A DNA stretch of 64,000 nt from Nocardia aurantiaca (GCF_009708175.1 NZ_WMBB01000014.1:124001-188000), one strand, 5' to 3'; positions 50,876-59,644 are shown, counted from the first letter of the stretch. Notes: generated by a model from the sequence alone, not told the origin. Numbers and translations: made by a program.

Positions 50876-52222
50876 ATGTCCCACGCACGCAAAACCTTCC
50901 ATCTGAACGCCTTCCTCATGGGCGTCGGTCACCACGAGGCCGCCTGGCGGCATCCACGGACCGAGCAACGCCGGGTGCTCGATGTGAAGCACTTTCAGGA
51001 GCTGGGCCGGATCGCCGAACGCGGCAAGCTCGACTCGGTGTTCTTCGCCGATGGACTGGCGGTCGGGCCGCGTATCGCGCGCAATGCCCTGGCCGTGTTC
51101 GAGCCGATCACCCTGCTGTCCGCCATCGCCGCGGCCACCGAACACGTCGGCCTGATCGCCACCGCCTCCACCACCTACAACGAGCCGTTCAATCTGGCAC
51201 GCAAATTCGCGTCCCTGGACCACATCAGCGGCGGCCGCGCGGGCTGGAACATCGTCACCTCGGGCAATGCGGACGAGGCGTTCAACTTCGGCTACGACGC
51301 CATCCCCGAGCACGCCCGCCGCTACGATCGCGCCGACGAATTCGTCGACCTGGCGGTACGACTCTGGGACAGTTGGGAATCCGATGCCGTCGTGCTCGAT
51401 CCGGAGACCGGGATATTCGCCGACCCGGAGAAGGTCCACACCCTCGACTACAGGGGTGAGCGCTTCCGGGTCCGCGGCCCGCTCAACTCACCGCGCAGTC
51501 CGCAGGGCCGCCCGCTACTGGTCCAGGCCGGATCCTCCGAAAGCGGAAAGGAATTCGCCGCCCGCCACGCCGAGGCGGTCTTCACCGCGCAGCGGACCCT
51601 CGAGGAGGGACAGCGGTTCTACCGCGACCTCAAGGCGCGGCTGCCCAAGTACGGCCGCTCCGCCGACGACCTCAAAGTGCTGCCCGGCCTGGTGCCGTTC
51701 ATCGCCGACACCGAGGCCGAAGCCCACGCGCTCGAACAGGAATTCACCGACCTCATCTCCCCCGACTACGCGCTGCGCCAACTCTCCACCCTGCTCGGCG
51801 TCGACCTCACCGAGCACGCCCTTGACGCACCCTTGCCGCCACTGCCCCGGGAAAGCGACATCGAGGGCGGCAAGAGCAGGTTCACCCTCGTCAAGGAGCT
51901 CGCCGAAAAGGAGGAGCTGACCGTCCGCCAACTCATCGGCAAACTGGGCGGCGGCCGGGGCCACCGCACCTTCGCGGGCACGCCCGAGCAGGTCGCCGAC
52001 GAACTCCAGGCCTGGTTCGAACAGGGCGCGGCCGACGGCTTCAACATCATGCCGCCCTACCTGCCCGGCGGACTCGAGGACTTCGTCGACCGTGTCGTTC
52101 CGATCCTCCAGGAGCGCGGCCTGTTCCGCACCGATTACACCGCCACCACCCTGCGCGGCCACTACGAACTCGAGCCCGTGGAAAGCCAGTTCACCCCCGC
52201 CCGTACCCAGGCGACCGCCTGA
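50876..52222 (+). CDS. FMNH2-dependent monooxygenase, NtaA/SnaA/DszA family
   Basis: A 448-residue luciferase-like (bacterial LLM) monooxygenase. Marks: LNAFLMGVGHHEAAWRHP, LDSVFFADGLAVGPRIARNA, GLIATASTTYNEPFNLARKF, DHISGGRAGWNIVTSGNADE, RGPLNSPRSPQGRPLLVQAG and FAGTPEQVADELQAWFEQGA. Such enzymes use FMNH2 from a separate reductase to cleave C-S or C-N bonds; in this operon desulfonation or sulfone cleavage is most likely. No flavin reductase is in the operon. It starts 24 bp after the permease. Confidence 0.9.
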   Translation: MSHARKTFHLNAFLMGVGHHEAAWRHPRTEQRRVLDVKHFQELGRIAERGKLDSVFFADGLAVGPRIARNALAVFEPITLLSAIAAATEHVGLIATASTTYNEPFNLARKFASLDHISGGRAGWNIVTSGNADEAFNFGYDAIPEHARRYDRADEFVDLAVRLWDSWESDAVVLDPETGIFADPEKVHTLDYRGERFRVRGPLNSPRSPQGRPLLVQAGSSESGKEFAARHAEAVFTAQRTLEEGQRFYRDLKARLPKYGRSADDLKVLPGLVPFIADTEAEAHALEQEFTDLISPDYALRQLSTLLGVDLTEHALDAPLPPLPRESDIEGGKSRFTLVKELAEKEELTVRQLIGKLGGGRGHRTFAGTPEQVADELQAWFEQGAADGFNIMPPYLPGGLEDFVDRVVPILQERGLFRTDYTATTLRGHYELEPVESQFTPARTQATA

Positions 52223-52240
52223 CATCCGAGAGGAACGCAC

Positions 52241-53179
52241 ATGACCACCGTCACCGAGAACCCGGTCGGCACCTTCCGCATCGCACCCGTCGCCGGGCAT
52301 ATCGGCGCCGAGATCAGCGGCATCGATCTGCGCGACGACTTCACCGACGAGCAGATCGCCGTACTCACCGCCGCCCTGCACGAATACAAGGTGCTGTTCT
52401 TCCGCGATCAGCAGATCGGGCACGCCGAACAGATCGCCTTCTCCCGGCGGTTCGGCGCGGTCACGCCCTCGCACCCGTACGACGATGACGCGCCCACCGA
52501 GCACCCCGAGATCCTCGCCATCGACAGCCGCCTGTACGAGAAGCGTTTCGGGAAGAGGAAGTTCAGCTACACCAACCATTGGCACACCGATGTCTCGCCG
52601 CTGATCAACCCACCGGCCGCCTCCTTGCTGCGAGCCGAGATCGCGCCCGAGCGCGGCGGGGACACCCAGTGGACCAATCTCGCCGCTGTGTACGCGGGCC
52701 TGCCGGATTCGCTGAAGTCCTTCCTCGACGGTCTGCGCGCCGAGCACCGTTTCGGGGGCAAGCTCCCCGCCTGGGACGCGGACAGCGATTACGCCAAGCG
52801 GGTCGCGGCCGCGCCGCTGATCACCGAACATCCGGTGGTGCGGGTACATCCGGTGACCGGCGAGCGCGTGCTGTTCGTGAACCCGGGCTTCACCACCAAT
52901 ATCGTCGGCCTGCGCCCACGCCAGAGCGATGCACTGCTGGAACTGCTCTACGCCGAACTGGCCGATCCGGCGTACACGGTCCGATTCCGTTGGGAGAAGG
53001 GCAGTGTCGCGTTCTGGGACAACCGCGCCACCGCCCACCTTGCGCCGAGCGATCTCACCCATCTCGACGTGACCCGGGTGCTGTACCGCACGACCCTCGA
53101 GGGTGACGTCCCCGTCGGGGTCGACGGCGAGTCCTCACGCTCCATCGCCGGAGAGCACTTCGGCGGTACGCGGCACTGA
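52241..53179 (+). CDS. TauD/TfdA family 2-oxoglutarate dioxygenase
   Basis: A 312-residue Fe(II) enzyme that hydroxylates a sulfonate or sulfate ester so that sulfite or sulfate leaves. Iron ligands His115 and Asp117 (NHWHTDVSP) and His266 (DNRATAHLAPSD); Arg279 or Arg283 (VTRVLYRTT) would bind 2-oxoglutarate. FFRDQQIGHAEQIAFSRRFG is the standard N-terminal segment. Last gene of the operon, 18 bp after the monooxygenase. Alkyl sulfatase (AtsK-like) or taurine dioxygenase activity cannot be told apart by eye. Confidence 0.92.
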   Translation: MTTVTENPVGTFRIAPVAGHIGAEISGIDLRDDFTDEQIAVLTAALHEYKVLFFRDQQIGHAEQIAFSRRFGAVTPSHPYDDDAPTEHPEILAIDSRLYEKRFGKRKFSYTNHWHTDVSPLINPPAASLLRAEIAPERGGDTQWTNLAAVYAGLPDSLKSFLDGLRAEHRFGGKLPAWDADSDYAKRVAAAPLITEHPVVRVHPVTGERVLFVNPGFTTNIVGLRPRQSDALLELLYAELADPAYTVRFRWEKGSVAFWDNRATAHLAPSDLTHLDVTRVLYRTTLEGDVPVGVDGESSRSIAGEHFGGTRH

Positions 53180-53244
53180 CAGCGAAAGCGGACCCCACCA
53201 GCACGCCGGGACGTTGCGGTAGGCGTCGGCCGGCAGCTCCGGAC

Positions 53245-53352
53245 GCAGCGGTGGAATCCGACGACGACGTGCCGATGACCGTCACCGAACTACGGGACCG
53301 CGTCCGCCGGGTGCTCGGCCGCGCGACGCGCAGCCGGTGCGGGCGTCGCTAA
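53245..53352 (+). pseudogene. Fragment of a FAD-dependent monooxygenase (plus strand)
   Basis: The reading AVESDDDVPMTVTELRDRVR, then RVLGR and a stop, resembles the middle of PHBH/TetX-type hydroxylases, where a Thr-Xaa-x-Glu-Leu-Arg helix precedes the substrate domain. Too short for certainty. Confidence 0.4.
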
Positions 53353-53427
53353 CGCGAGGCCCGGATGGGGAAAGGTGCACGCCGGGACCCTGGAACGGCC
53401 GATCACGCATTCCGGATAGGCGACCGG

Positions 53428-53721
53428 TCAGGCATGCCGGTCGCCGACCGGGATTACCGTTGCCTCGGGTACGCCGAACCAGGACCGCGACGCTGCGCGC
53501 AGGGCGGACTCTATGGCATCGGCGGGTTCGTCGACGATCACGGCCCAGGCGATGTGGCCGTCCGGGCGGACGCGGATGGCGCCGTGATCGGGCGCTACCG
53601 CGCGGTGGCCGCGGTGCCGGGGCCGCCGGCCTGTGGGGGCGACCGTGCGCGGCGGCACGGGGCGGGTCACGATGCGGCGCTGGTCGCCCTGGGCCGGGAA
53701 GGTGTAGTGCTGCCTTCGCAT
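53428..53721 (-). pseudogene. C-terminal fragment of a FAD-dependent aromatic monooxygenase
   Basis: The end reads IRVRPDGHIAWAVIVDEPAD, then AIESALRAASRSWFGVPEAT. The VRPDGHIAW phrase is the standard C-terminal motif of PheA/TfdB/MhpA-like hydroxylases. The N-terminal two thirds of this frame are noise. No FAD motif remains. Confidence 0.65.
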
Positions 53722-53821
53722 ACCGGTATCGCCTTTCGGGAAGCCGGTGAGGTCGGGGACGTCAGTGCGCTGAATCAGGCGCGGTCGCAGTAGGCGAGCT
53801 TTCGCATCATTACTGCCTCAG

Positions 53822-53862
53822 TTGTAGTACTCTGATCGAAGTGATCTGAACCGTAGTACTAC
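53822..53862. promoter_or_regulatory. Operator pair upstream of TetR gene
   Basis: CGTAGTACTACG at 53851-53862 is a perfect 12-bp palindrome just before ATG 53865, and TGTAGTACTC at 53822-53831 repeats its core GTAGTACT 30 bp away. Two nearly identical sites at a promoter suggest autorepression. Confidence 0.6.
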
Positions 53863-53864
53863 GA

Positions 53865-54455
53865 ATGGAGTGGTGCCAAGTGGTGCGCACGAACCCGCAA
53901 CGCCGACAGGCCCTGCTGGACGCATCAATCGAGGTCCTGGCCCGGGACGGAGCTCGCGGGCTGACCTTCCGCGCGGTCGACAAGCAGGCCGAGGTGCCCG
54001 CCGGAACCGCGTCCAATTATTTCGCCAACCGCGACGACCTGCTCGTGCAGGTCGGCAACCGCTACTACGAGCGGCTGATCCCCAGCGACGAGGCGATGGC
54101 GAAAGCCCGCGGTCGGCAAACCCGCGAGACCATGACCGCGCTCATGACCGAGGTGGTCGACCGGGTCTCCCACTTCCGCACCGGCTACCTCGCGATCCTC
54201 GAACTGCGCCTCGAGGCCACCCGACGACCCGAACTCCAGGACCTGCTCACCGACCGAGTGCGCGCGGATCTCGACTTCAACATCCGCAACTACCGGGAAT
54301 CCGAGCTGCCCGGCGACGAGGACGCCGCCGTGATGCTGTACCTCGCCCTGAACTGGCTCATCCTCGAACGACTCACCCTCCCAGGCATCTTCGACGACCA
54401 GCGCGCCGCTGAACTGGTGAAGACGATCGTGGAACGCGCAATCCCCGCCTCCTGA
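53865..54455 (+). CDS. TetR family transcriptional regulator
   Basis: A 196-residue TetR regulator. Helix-turn-helix at residues 12-58 (QALLDASIEVLARDGARGLT, AVDKQAEVPAGTASNYFANR). ATG at 53865 lies 3 bp after a perfect palindrome; GTG at 53880 or 53883 is possible. Its former target may be the FAD monooxygenase whose remains lie upstream; the inducer is unknown. Confidence 0.9.
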   Translation: MEWCQVVRTNPQRRQALLDASIEVLARDGARGLTFRAVDKQAEVPAGTASNYFANRDDLLVQVGNRYYERLIPSDEAMAKARGRQTRETMTALMTEVVDRVSHFRTGYLAILELRLEATRRPELQDLLTDRVRADLDFNIRNYRESELPGDEDAAVMLYLALNWLILERLTLPGIFDDQRAAELVKTIVERAIPAS

Positions 54456-54527
54456 GCCAGACCACCGCTCGAGCCGCATACGACGCGGTGGATAGTTGAT
54501 GCCCTCGATCCGATCGGCGGAGGCGGC

Positions 54528-54722
54528 GCGCTCATCGGCTACGGCCGTGTCTCTCTCCGCCCCCCAAAGAAAAGGCCGGAAGCTCGACCGGCAACTGCTC
54601 GCCCTGCGCGCAGCCGGATGCCGAAAGATCTTCTCCGACAAGAAGTCCGACACGGAAGTCGAGCGCGAACAACTCGCCGAATGCCTCGGCTACCTGCGCC
54701 CGGCGACACCCTGGTGATGCTC
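54528..54722 (+). pseudogene. Serine recombinase (resolvase) N-terminal remnant
   Basis: ALIGYGRVS at 54528 is the serine-recombinase opening with the nucleophile Ser. After a frameshift the reading continues KLDRQLLALRAAGCRKIFSD, KKSDTEVEREQLAECLGYLR, then shifts again to PGDTLVM. It stops there, before the rest of the catalytic domain and the DNA-binding helix. Trace of a lost mobile element or invertase. Confidence 0.75.
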
Positions 54723-54767
54723 GGGCGATCGCGCGGAGTTCCGCGCGGTCGGCGAGGTCCAGCAGGA

Positions 54768-54800
54768 CGGGGCCCTCTCGACAGTGTCGAGAGGGCCCCG
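54768..54800 (-). terminator. Strong hairpin terminator of the SPFH gene
   Basis: Perfect 15-bp stem (core GGGGCCCTCTCGAC with its complement) and 3-nt loop, 28 bp after the stop of the SPFH gene. Confidence 0.75.
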
Positions 54801-54827
54801 TTCAGTTCGCGGTTCGATCCTCGGCTG

Positions 54828-56075
54828 TCAGCGGCCGAGCGGACGCTGCGGGGGCGGCGGGTTCTGCCAGCGCTGGTCCGGCGGCTCCTGACGATATTGC
54901 GGCTGGGCCGGCGGTTGTTGCTGAGACGGCTGCTGGCGCTGCTCGAGGTGCGGCCTCGACGCGGGCGAGATACCGACTGGTTCGACCGGAGTCCGCGCAT
55001 CCGCCTCCGCCGCGCGGACCGCGCGCTGGGTGGCCGGGTCGGTAGCCGTATCGAACCAGGCGGCCACCTCGTCGGAATCGTCCTCGGGTGCTTCGACGGC
55101 CGCACCGTCCTCGGACGGCTCGTAGCGGAACACCCCGTCCTCGCCCTGCTTGGCGAAGCCGCGAGCGAAACCCTCCAGGGCCTTGCCGAAGTCGCTGGGC
55201 ACCAGCCACACCTTGTTGGCGTCGCCCTTGGCGACCTGCGGCAGGGTCTGCATGTACTGGTAGGCCAGCAGCTCGGGAGTGGGCTTACCGTTCTTGATGG
55301 CGGCGAACACCTTCTCGATGGCTTTGGCCTGGCCCTGCGCCTGGAGGTACGCGGCGGCCCGCTCACCCTGGGCGCGCAGGATGCGGGACTGCCGCTCACC
55401 CTCGGCGGAGAGGATGGCCGACTGCTTGCTGCCCTCGGCCGCGAGGATCTGCGCCTGCTTCTGGCCCTCGGCCGTCTTGATCGACGCCTCCCGCTGGCCC
55501 TCGGCGGTGAGGATCATGGCGCGCTTCTCACGGTCGGCCTTCATCTGCTTCTCCATCGATTCCTGAATCGACGGCGGCGGATCGATGGCCTTCAGCTCGA
55601 CGCGCGACACCCGCAGACCCCAGCGGCCGGTGGCCTCGTCGAGCACCCCCCGCAGCTGGCTGTTGATCTGGTCGCGGGAGGTCAGGGTCTCTTCGAGGGT
55701 CATGCCGCCGACCACGTTGCGCAGCGTGGTGATCGTCAACTGTTCCACGGCGGCTATGTAATTGGAGATCTCGTACACCGCGGCCTGCGGACTGGTGACC
55801 TGGAAGTAGACCACCGAGTCGATCTGGACGGTCAGGTTGTCCTGGGTGATGACGGGCTGCGGTGGGAAGGACACCACCCGCTCGCGCAGGTCCACCTTGG
55901 CGCGCACTCGATCGGCGAACGGCACCAGGAAGGTCAGCTGCCCGGAAACCGTGCGCGAATACCGGCCCAGCCGCTCTATCACGGCGGCTTCGGCCTGCGG
56001 CACCAGAGCCACCGATTTGAAGACCACCACCACGACCAAGAGGATGAGTACGACAGCGACTATCAGTACAGCCAT
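54828..56075 (-). CDS. SPFH/band 7 domain protein (stomatin/QmcA type)
   Basis: A 415-residue membrane-anchored scaffold protein. One N-terminal helix (VLIVAVVLILLVVVVVF), the SPFH domain (VPQAEAAVIERLGRYSRTVS to LRNVVGGMTLEETLTSRDQI, about 27-190), then an Ala/Glu/Gln coiled coil with repeated AEGxxQ units (AEGQREASIKTAEGQKQAQI), and a disordered Pro/Gln C-terminus of about 100 residues. SPFH proteins form rings in membrane microdomains and control proteases or lipid order. Its ATG overlaps the NfeD stop (ATGA), the normal partner pairing. Confidence 0.93.
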   Translation of the reverse strand: MAVLIVAVVLILLVVVVVFKSVALVPQAEAAVIERLGRYSRTVSGQLTFLVPFADRVRAKVDLRERVVSFPPQPVITQDNLTVQIDSVVYFQVTSPQAAVYEISNYIAAVEQLTITTLRNVVGGMTLEETLTSRDQINSQLRGVLDEATGRWGLRVSRVELKAIDPPPSIQESMEKQMKADREKRAMILTAEGQREASIKTAEGQKQAQILAAEGSKQSAILSAEGERQSRILRAQGERAAAYLQAQGQAKAIEKVFAAIKNGKPTPELLAYQYMQTLPQVAKGDANKVWLVPSDFGKALEGFARGFAKQGEDGVFRYEPSEDGAAVEAPEDDSDEVAAWFDTATDPATQRAVRAAEADARTPVEPVGISPASRPHLEQRQQPSQQQPPAQPQYRQEPPDQRWQNPPPPQRPLGR

Positions 56076-56506
56076 CACGGCCCTTTCATGACGACGGCAT
56101 GCGCGCCGTCGATCCTCATGATGTACACGGTCGAACCAACAGGGTATGACTCCGACGCGTCATAGGGACGCGCGCTCCACACCTCGCCACCGAGTTTCAC
56201 GCGACCGCCGTGCTCGTCGACCGTTTCGAGCACCTTCGCGGTCTTGCCGGGCAGCGCGTCCACCCCGGTCTGATGCGGCGGCGGAATCGCATAGCGCCGC
56301 AACAGGAATGGGCGCACCAGCACCAGCAAAGCGATCGACGTGGCGCCGAAGACCACCGCGTCGATCAGCACCGACGAGCCGGTCAGCCCGTTCACGCCCG
56401 CGGTGATGAGCGCGGCGACACCCAGCATGATCAGCACGAGACTGCCCGTGAGCATCTCGGCCGCCGCGAGCAGGATCCCCGCGACCAGCCAAACTATTGC
56501 GGCCAC
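56075..56506 (-). CDS. NfeD family membrane protein
   Basis: A 143-residue protein: three to four helices (IVWLVAGILLAAAEMLTG, LVLIMLGVAALITAGVNGL, VLIDAVVFGATSIALLVLV), then an OB-fold (GKTAKVLETVDEHGGRVKLG, GEVWSARPYDASESYPVGST). This short NfeD1b-type protein pairs with SPFH proteins, as its overlapping downstream neighbour shows. GTG at 56506. Confidence 0.92.
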   Translation of the reverse strand: MAAIVWLVAGILLAAAEMLTGSLVLIMLGVAALITAGVNGLTGSSVLIDAVVFGATSIALLVLVRPFLLRRYAIPPPHQTGVDALPGKTAKVLETVDEHGGRVKLGGEVWSARPYDASESYPVGSTVYIMRIDGAHAVVMKGP

Positions 56507-56622
56507 GCCACCAACAGTAACCGTAGTCGCGGGTTACGGCCGTTATTCGTGATCACTCCGCGCCCCAGAACCAAGCATATCGGAATGGGCGCGGCGCGAG
56601 GGAGATTCCCGCGCGCCGCCGG

Positions 56623-56628
56623 TAACCT
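56623..56628 (+). promoter_or_regulatory. Leaderless -10 element (TAACCT) of the DUF3097 gene
   Basis: TANNNT hexamer, 7 nt, then GTG at 56636. Confidence 0.5.
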
Positions 56629-56635
56629 CGACGCG

Positions 56636-57460
56636 GTGAGTGGGCACCAACGGTACGGCGACATCTTTTCCGGGCACGCGCGCAAGCGGAAACGAGAGGT
56701 GCCACGCGTGGTCGCCGACCGCGATCTCGTCGCCGAGGACGCCGCCACCGGATTCTGCGGCGCCGTAGTGGGTTTCGATCGCAGCTACGACGGCGAGTTC
56801 GTCAAGCTCGAGGATCGCAGTGGGCGTGTCCGCCTGTTCGCCATGCGAGAAGCGGCATTCCTGATCGACGGGCAGCCGGTGACCCTGGTCAAGCCGACGG
56901 CCGCCACCCCCGAGCAGTCCACTCGTTCCGCCTCCGGATCCACCCGGGTCGCAGGGCTGAAGGCGCGAGTCGCCCGGGCCAGCCGCATCTGGGTGGAGGG
57001 CGTGCACGACGCCGCACTCGTCGAACGTGTCTGGGGACACGACCTGCGCGTCGAAGGCGTGGTCGTCGAACAGCTCGAGGGTCTGGACCACCTTGCCGCC
57101 AAGCTCGCCGAATTCCAGCCGGGCCCGACACGCCGCGTCGGCGTCCTGGTCGACCACCTGGTCGCCGGCTCCAAGGAAACCGGCCTGACCCAGGGCCTCG
57201 GCGAGCACGTACTCGTCACCGGCCACCCCTACATCGACGTGTGGCAGGCCGTCCGCCCCAAGGCCGTCGGCATCGCCGCCTGGCCCGACGTCCCCCGTGG
57301 CGAGGACTGGAAAACCGGCATTTGCCAGCGCCTACGCTGGGGGACCCCACAGGACGGCTGGCGCCGGGTCTACGAGTCCGTCAACTCCTACCGGGATCTG
57401 GAAACCCCGCTCATCGGCGCAGTCGAACGGCTGATCGATTTCGTCACCGGGCAGGAGTAG
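56636..57460 (+). CDS. DUF3097 family protein
   Basis: A 274-residue soluble protein conserved across actinobacteria (DUF3097). It contains a TOPRIM-like stretch: RIWVEGVHDAALVERVWGHD, LRVEGVVVEQLEGLDHL, VGVLVDHLVAGSKETGL, with acidic residues placed as in TOPRIM nucleases and primases. An SH3-like N-terminal part (GFDRSYDGEFVKLEDRSGRV) precedes it. A nucleic-acid role is inference. Start GTG at 56636 by the leaderless -10. Divergent from the NfeD gene. Confidence 0.82.
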   Translation: MSGHQRYGDIFSGHARKRKREVPRVVADRDLVAEDAATGFCGAVVGFDRSYDGEFVKLEDRSGRVRLFAMREAAFLIDGQPVTLVKPTAATPEQSTRSASGSTRVAGLKARVARASRIWVEGVHDAALVERVWGHDLRVEGVVVEQLEGLDHLAAKLAEFQPGPTRRVGVLVDHLVAGSKETGLTQGLGEHVLVTGHPYIDVWQAVRPKAVGIAAWPDVPRGEDWKTGICQRLRWGTPQDGWRRVYESVNSYRDLETPLIGAVERLIDFVTGQE

Positions 57461-57469
57461 CCCGCCAGT

Positions 57470-57475
57470 TATCCT
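57470..57475 (+). promoter_or_regulatory. Leaderless -10 element (TATCCT)
   Basis: TANNNT, 7 nt, then ATG at 57483. It lies 9 bp after the DUF3097 stop, so the downstream gene may have its own promoter. Confidence 0.5.
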
Positions 57476-57482
57476 CGAATGC

Positions 57483-58292
57483 ATGAGTTCCCCGAGTGCA
57501 TCGCTGACGGTCTGGGCGGCGGCCTGGCTGGCCGGCCGCAGCGCCCCCGACGACGTCCTCGACGCGCTGCGCGCCTGGGCTCCCCAGCAGACGGTGGCCG
57601 CCGGGGATCCCGTCACCGGTGGGCACACCGGGTTGCCGTGGGCGGCCGACGATGAGCCCACGGCGGTCGTCGGGGCGGGGATCATGGTGCTGCTCAAGCT
57701 CATCCGCGAAGCCGTGGACGGTCCGGACGCTCAGGTGCGGCTGGTGCTGCCGATTCCCGGCGACGTGCGAGGGCTGCCGGTCGGCACCGAATTCGCGGCC
57801 GCCGCAACCGAAGCCGGGGAAGGCATCCTGATCGGGACCCCGGGTTCCGACGGCACCGGTCTGGTTCCGATCTGGACCGACGACGACGCGCTCCAATGGC
57901 GCGTCTACACCACGCCGGTTCCGAGGGCGCTCGCGCCCGAGATGCCGTTGGGCGAGGCCGAATACACCATGCGGGAAGCCGTCCGGGACGCCGCCGACGC
58001 GCTGCAGCAGCTCCAGACCACCCGGCTCGGATCGGGCGGAGTCGGGCCTCGCGAACTCGTGGAAGCCGAACTAGCCGGACATTCCCGGCACAGGTACCCC
58101 GATTCGATGCCGCTGCGCGCCCGGCGGATTCTCGATACCGCCGACCAGGTGGCCGCCATTCTCACTGTCGCCGAACGTGAACCGGCCTCCGCACCCACCT
58201 CGGCGACGGCCGTTGCCGCGCAGGAGGCGCTGCTGCGACCGCTGTGGAATGCGATCCGGGCCGCGCGACTCGCGGCCGTGCACGCTCGCTGA
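57483..58292 (+). CDS. Conserved actinobacterial protein of unknown function
   Basis: A 269-residue soluble protein. Clear features are SLTVWAAAWLAGRSAPDDVL and DALRAWAPQQTVAAGD at the start, then VRLVLPIPGDVRGLPVGTEF, GLVPIW, and a helical C-terminus (MPLRARRILDTADQVAAILT). I recall closely similar mycobacterial proteins without assigned function. It follows DUF3097, which is also conserved in the phylum. Confidence 0.75.
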   Translation: MSSPSASLTVWAAAWLAGRSAPDDVLDALRAWAPQQTVAAGDPVTGGHTGLPWAADDEPTAVVGAGIMVLLKLIREAVDGPDAQVRLVLPIPGDVRGLPVGTEFAAAATEAGEGILIGTPGSDGTGLVPIWTDDDALQWRVYTTPVPRALAPEMPLGEAEYTMREAVRDAADALQQLQTTRLGSGGVGPRELVEAELAGHSRHRYPDSMPLRARRILDTADQVAAILTVAEREPASAPTSATAVAAQEALLRPLWNAIRAARLAAVHAR

Positions 58293-58331
58293 CTGTCCGA
58301 TTTCTTCAAGACTGTCGGTGGGGCGGGCGCA

Positions 58332-58337
58332 TACGGT
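58332..58337 (+). promoter_or_regulatory. Leaderless -10 element (TACGGT) of the VOC gene
   Basis: TANNNT, 6 nt, then ATG at 58344. Confidence 0.5.
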
Positions 58338-58343
58338 TCGGGT

Positions 58344-58736
58344 ATGGCTATTCGACTGAATGTGATCGGGATCGTGGTGACGGACATGGCGGCGTCGCTG
58401 AAGTTCTATCGGAGGCTGGGGGTGGAGTTCGCCGAGGAGGCCGAGCGGGAGCCGCATGTGGATGCGGAGCTGGGTGGGGGCGTGAGGTTGCTGCTGGACA
58501 CCGAGGAGACAATTCGGTCGTTCCACCCGGATTGGCAGGCCGGGACCGAGGGCGGGCGAATAGGGCTCGCGTGTGATTGCGGGTCGGCCGCTGGGGTGGA
58601 TGCGAAGTTCGAGGAGTTGGTGGGAGCGGGATACCACGGGGAGTTGAAGCCATTCGACGCGTTCTGGGGGCAGAGGTATGCGACGGTGCGCGACCCGGAC
58701 GGGAATGGGGTCGATCTGTACGCGGCCTTGGCGTGA
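58344..58736 (+). CDS. VOC (glyoxalase/bleomycin-resistance) family protein
   Basis: A 130-residue single-module VOC protein made of two beta-alpha-beta-beta-beta units: NVIGIVVTDMAASLKFYRRL at the start and FWGQRYATVRDPDGNGVDLY at the end. Metal-ligand positions are only partly filled: the first-strand His is Ile or Val here, and the last-strand acidic residue is Asp in VDLY. It may bind a ligand without metal. Function unknown. Confidence 0.88.
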   Translation: MAIRLNVIGIVVTDMAASLKFYRRLGVEFAEEAEREPHVDAELGGGVRLLLDTEETIRSFHPDWQAGTEGGRIGLACDCGSAAGVDAKFEELVGAGYHGELKPFDAFWGQRYATVRDPDGNGVDLYAALA

Positions 58737-58915
58737 ATAGCGTGGTCGGCGGCAGCACCGAGGGCCGATTCGGGCAGGGCCGCCACCGTGGCCGCCGATT
58801 CAGCGATGCCACATGTGTCGGGTATTTCCCCCTTCGTACCCATGCCTTTGTACCCCTACACTGATCCTGCCGCCGATCCACCCTCTTATCGCTCGAATTA
58901 TCCAGTGATACAGGG

Positions 58916-59644
58916 CTATTCAGAAACGCACATGTTTCCGCTGCCCAATAGCCGCCCAGGCGACATGCCGGACAACTCTCGAATATCCCGACTCAAATGC
59001 GCTTGGTCCGCAAATCCCACGATCGCAGCGACATCCGCGAGCCCCATGCCACCCCGAGCCAACGCCAGCGCTCGCTGCATTCTCAACACCCGCGCCAGAG
59101 TCTTCGGCCCATACCCGAAGGCCGCCAAGGACAATCGATGCAGTCGCCGCGGCCCCGTCCCCAATTCTTCGGCCGTCGCCGACACCGACATCCCCGACCC
59201 CAACGACGTGACTATGAACCGAACCATCGGGTCGACAGTGTCGGTCTCACTCGCACGCCAGCGGGCAATCGCCGCGAGCCCGGTTCCGGGATTCGCCGCC
59301 TTGGCGATCAACTCGGAAGCACGGCGCACATTCGCCGGTGACCACAGGTCGGCGAGATCGGTCCTGGCATCACGGAGTTCACTGGCAGGAACCCCGAGCA
59401 GAGCCGGAGCCGTACCCGGATAGAAGCGGATTCCCGTAATGGCATCGGCGAACCCCGGCGGCGGACGGTAGGCGCGGGTGTCCGGGCCCGCCACCGAGAG
59501 CCGCCCGTCGATCCACAGCAGATCCATGCTGCCATCCGGCAGCACCGGCAGATCGGCGTCCCCTACACCCTCACGAGTCCACACCACCGCGTCGCCGATG
59601 CCCGATGGCCGCTCCCGATAACCCCGCGGCGGGTGAATATCCAT
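58916..59644 (-). CDS. AraC family transcriptional regulator
   Basis: About 242 residues. The N-terminal sensor (VLPDGSMDLLWIDGRLSVAG, YRPPPGFADAITGIRFYPG) is of the type found in AraC regulators with a DUF6597-like domain. The C-terminal double helix-turn-helix is SVSATAEELGTGPRRLHRLS, GMGLADVAAIVGFADQAHLS, then RDIRELSGMSPGRLL. ATG at 59644 is preferred; GTG at 59656 is possible. Convergent with the VOC gene. Confidence 0.88.
   Translation of the reverse strand: MDIHPPRGYRERPSGIGDAVVWTREGVGDADLPVLPDGSMDLLWIDGRLSVAGPDTRAYRPPPGFADAITGIRFYPGTAPALLGVPASELRDARTDLADLWSPANVRRASELIAKAANPGTGLAAIARWRASETDTVDPMVRFIVTSLGSGMSVSATAEELGTGPRRLHRLSLAAFGYGPKTLARVLRMQRALALARGGMGLADVAAIVGFADQAHLSRDIRELSGMSPGRLLGSGNMCVSE

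Larger units (their letters stand above)
53180..53864. other. Gene graveyard between tauD-like and TetR genes
   Basis: 685 bp holding two pieces of FAD-dependent aromatic monooxygenase genes on opposite strands (53245-53352 plus, 53428-53721 minus) and the TetR operator at 53822-53862. Confidence 0.55.

Noticed and set aside
51515..53062. 515-codon minus-strand frame opposite the monooxygenase and dioxygenase genes
   Set aside because: Antisense to two genes with intact catalytic motifs; Gly/Val/Glu-rich shadow without any domain.
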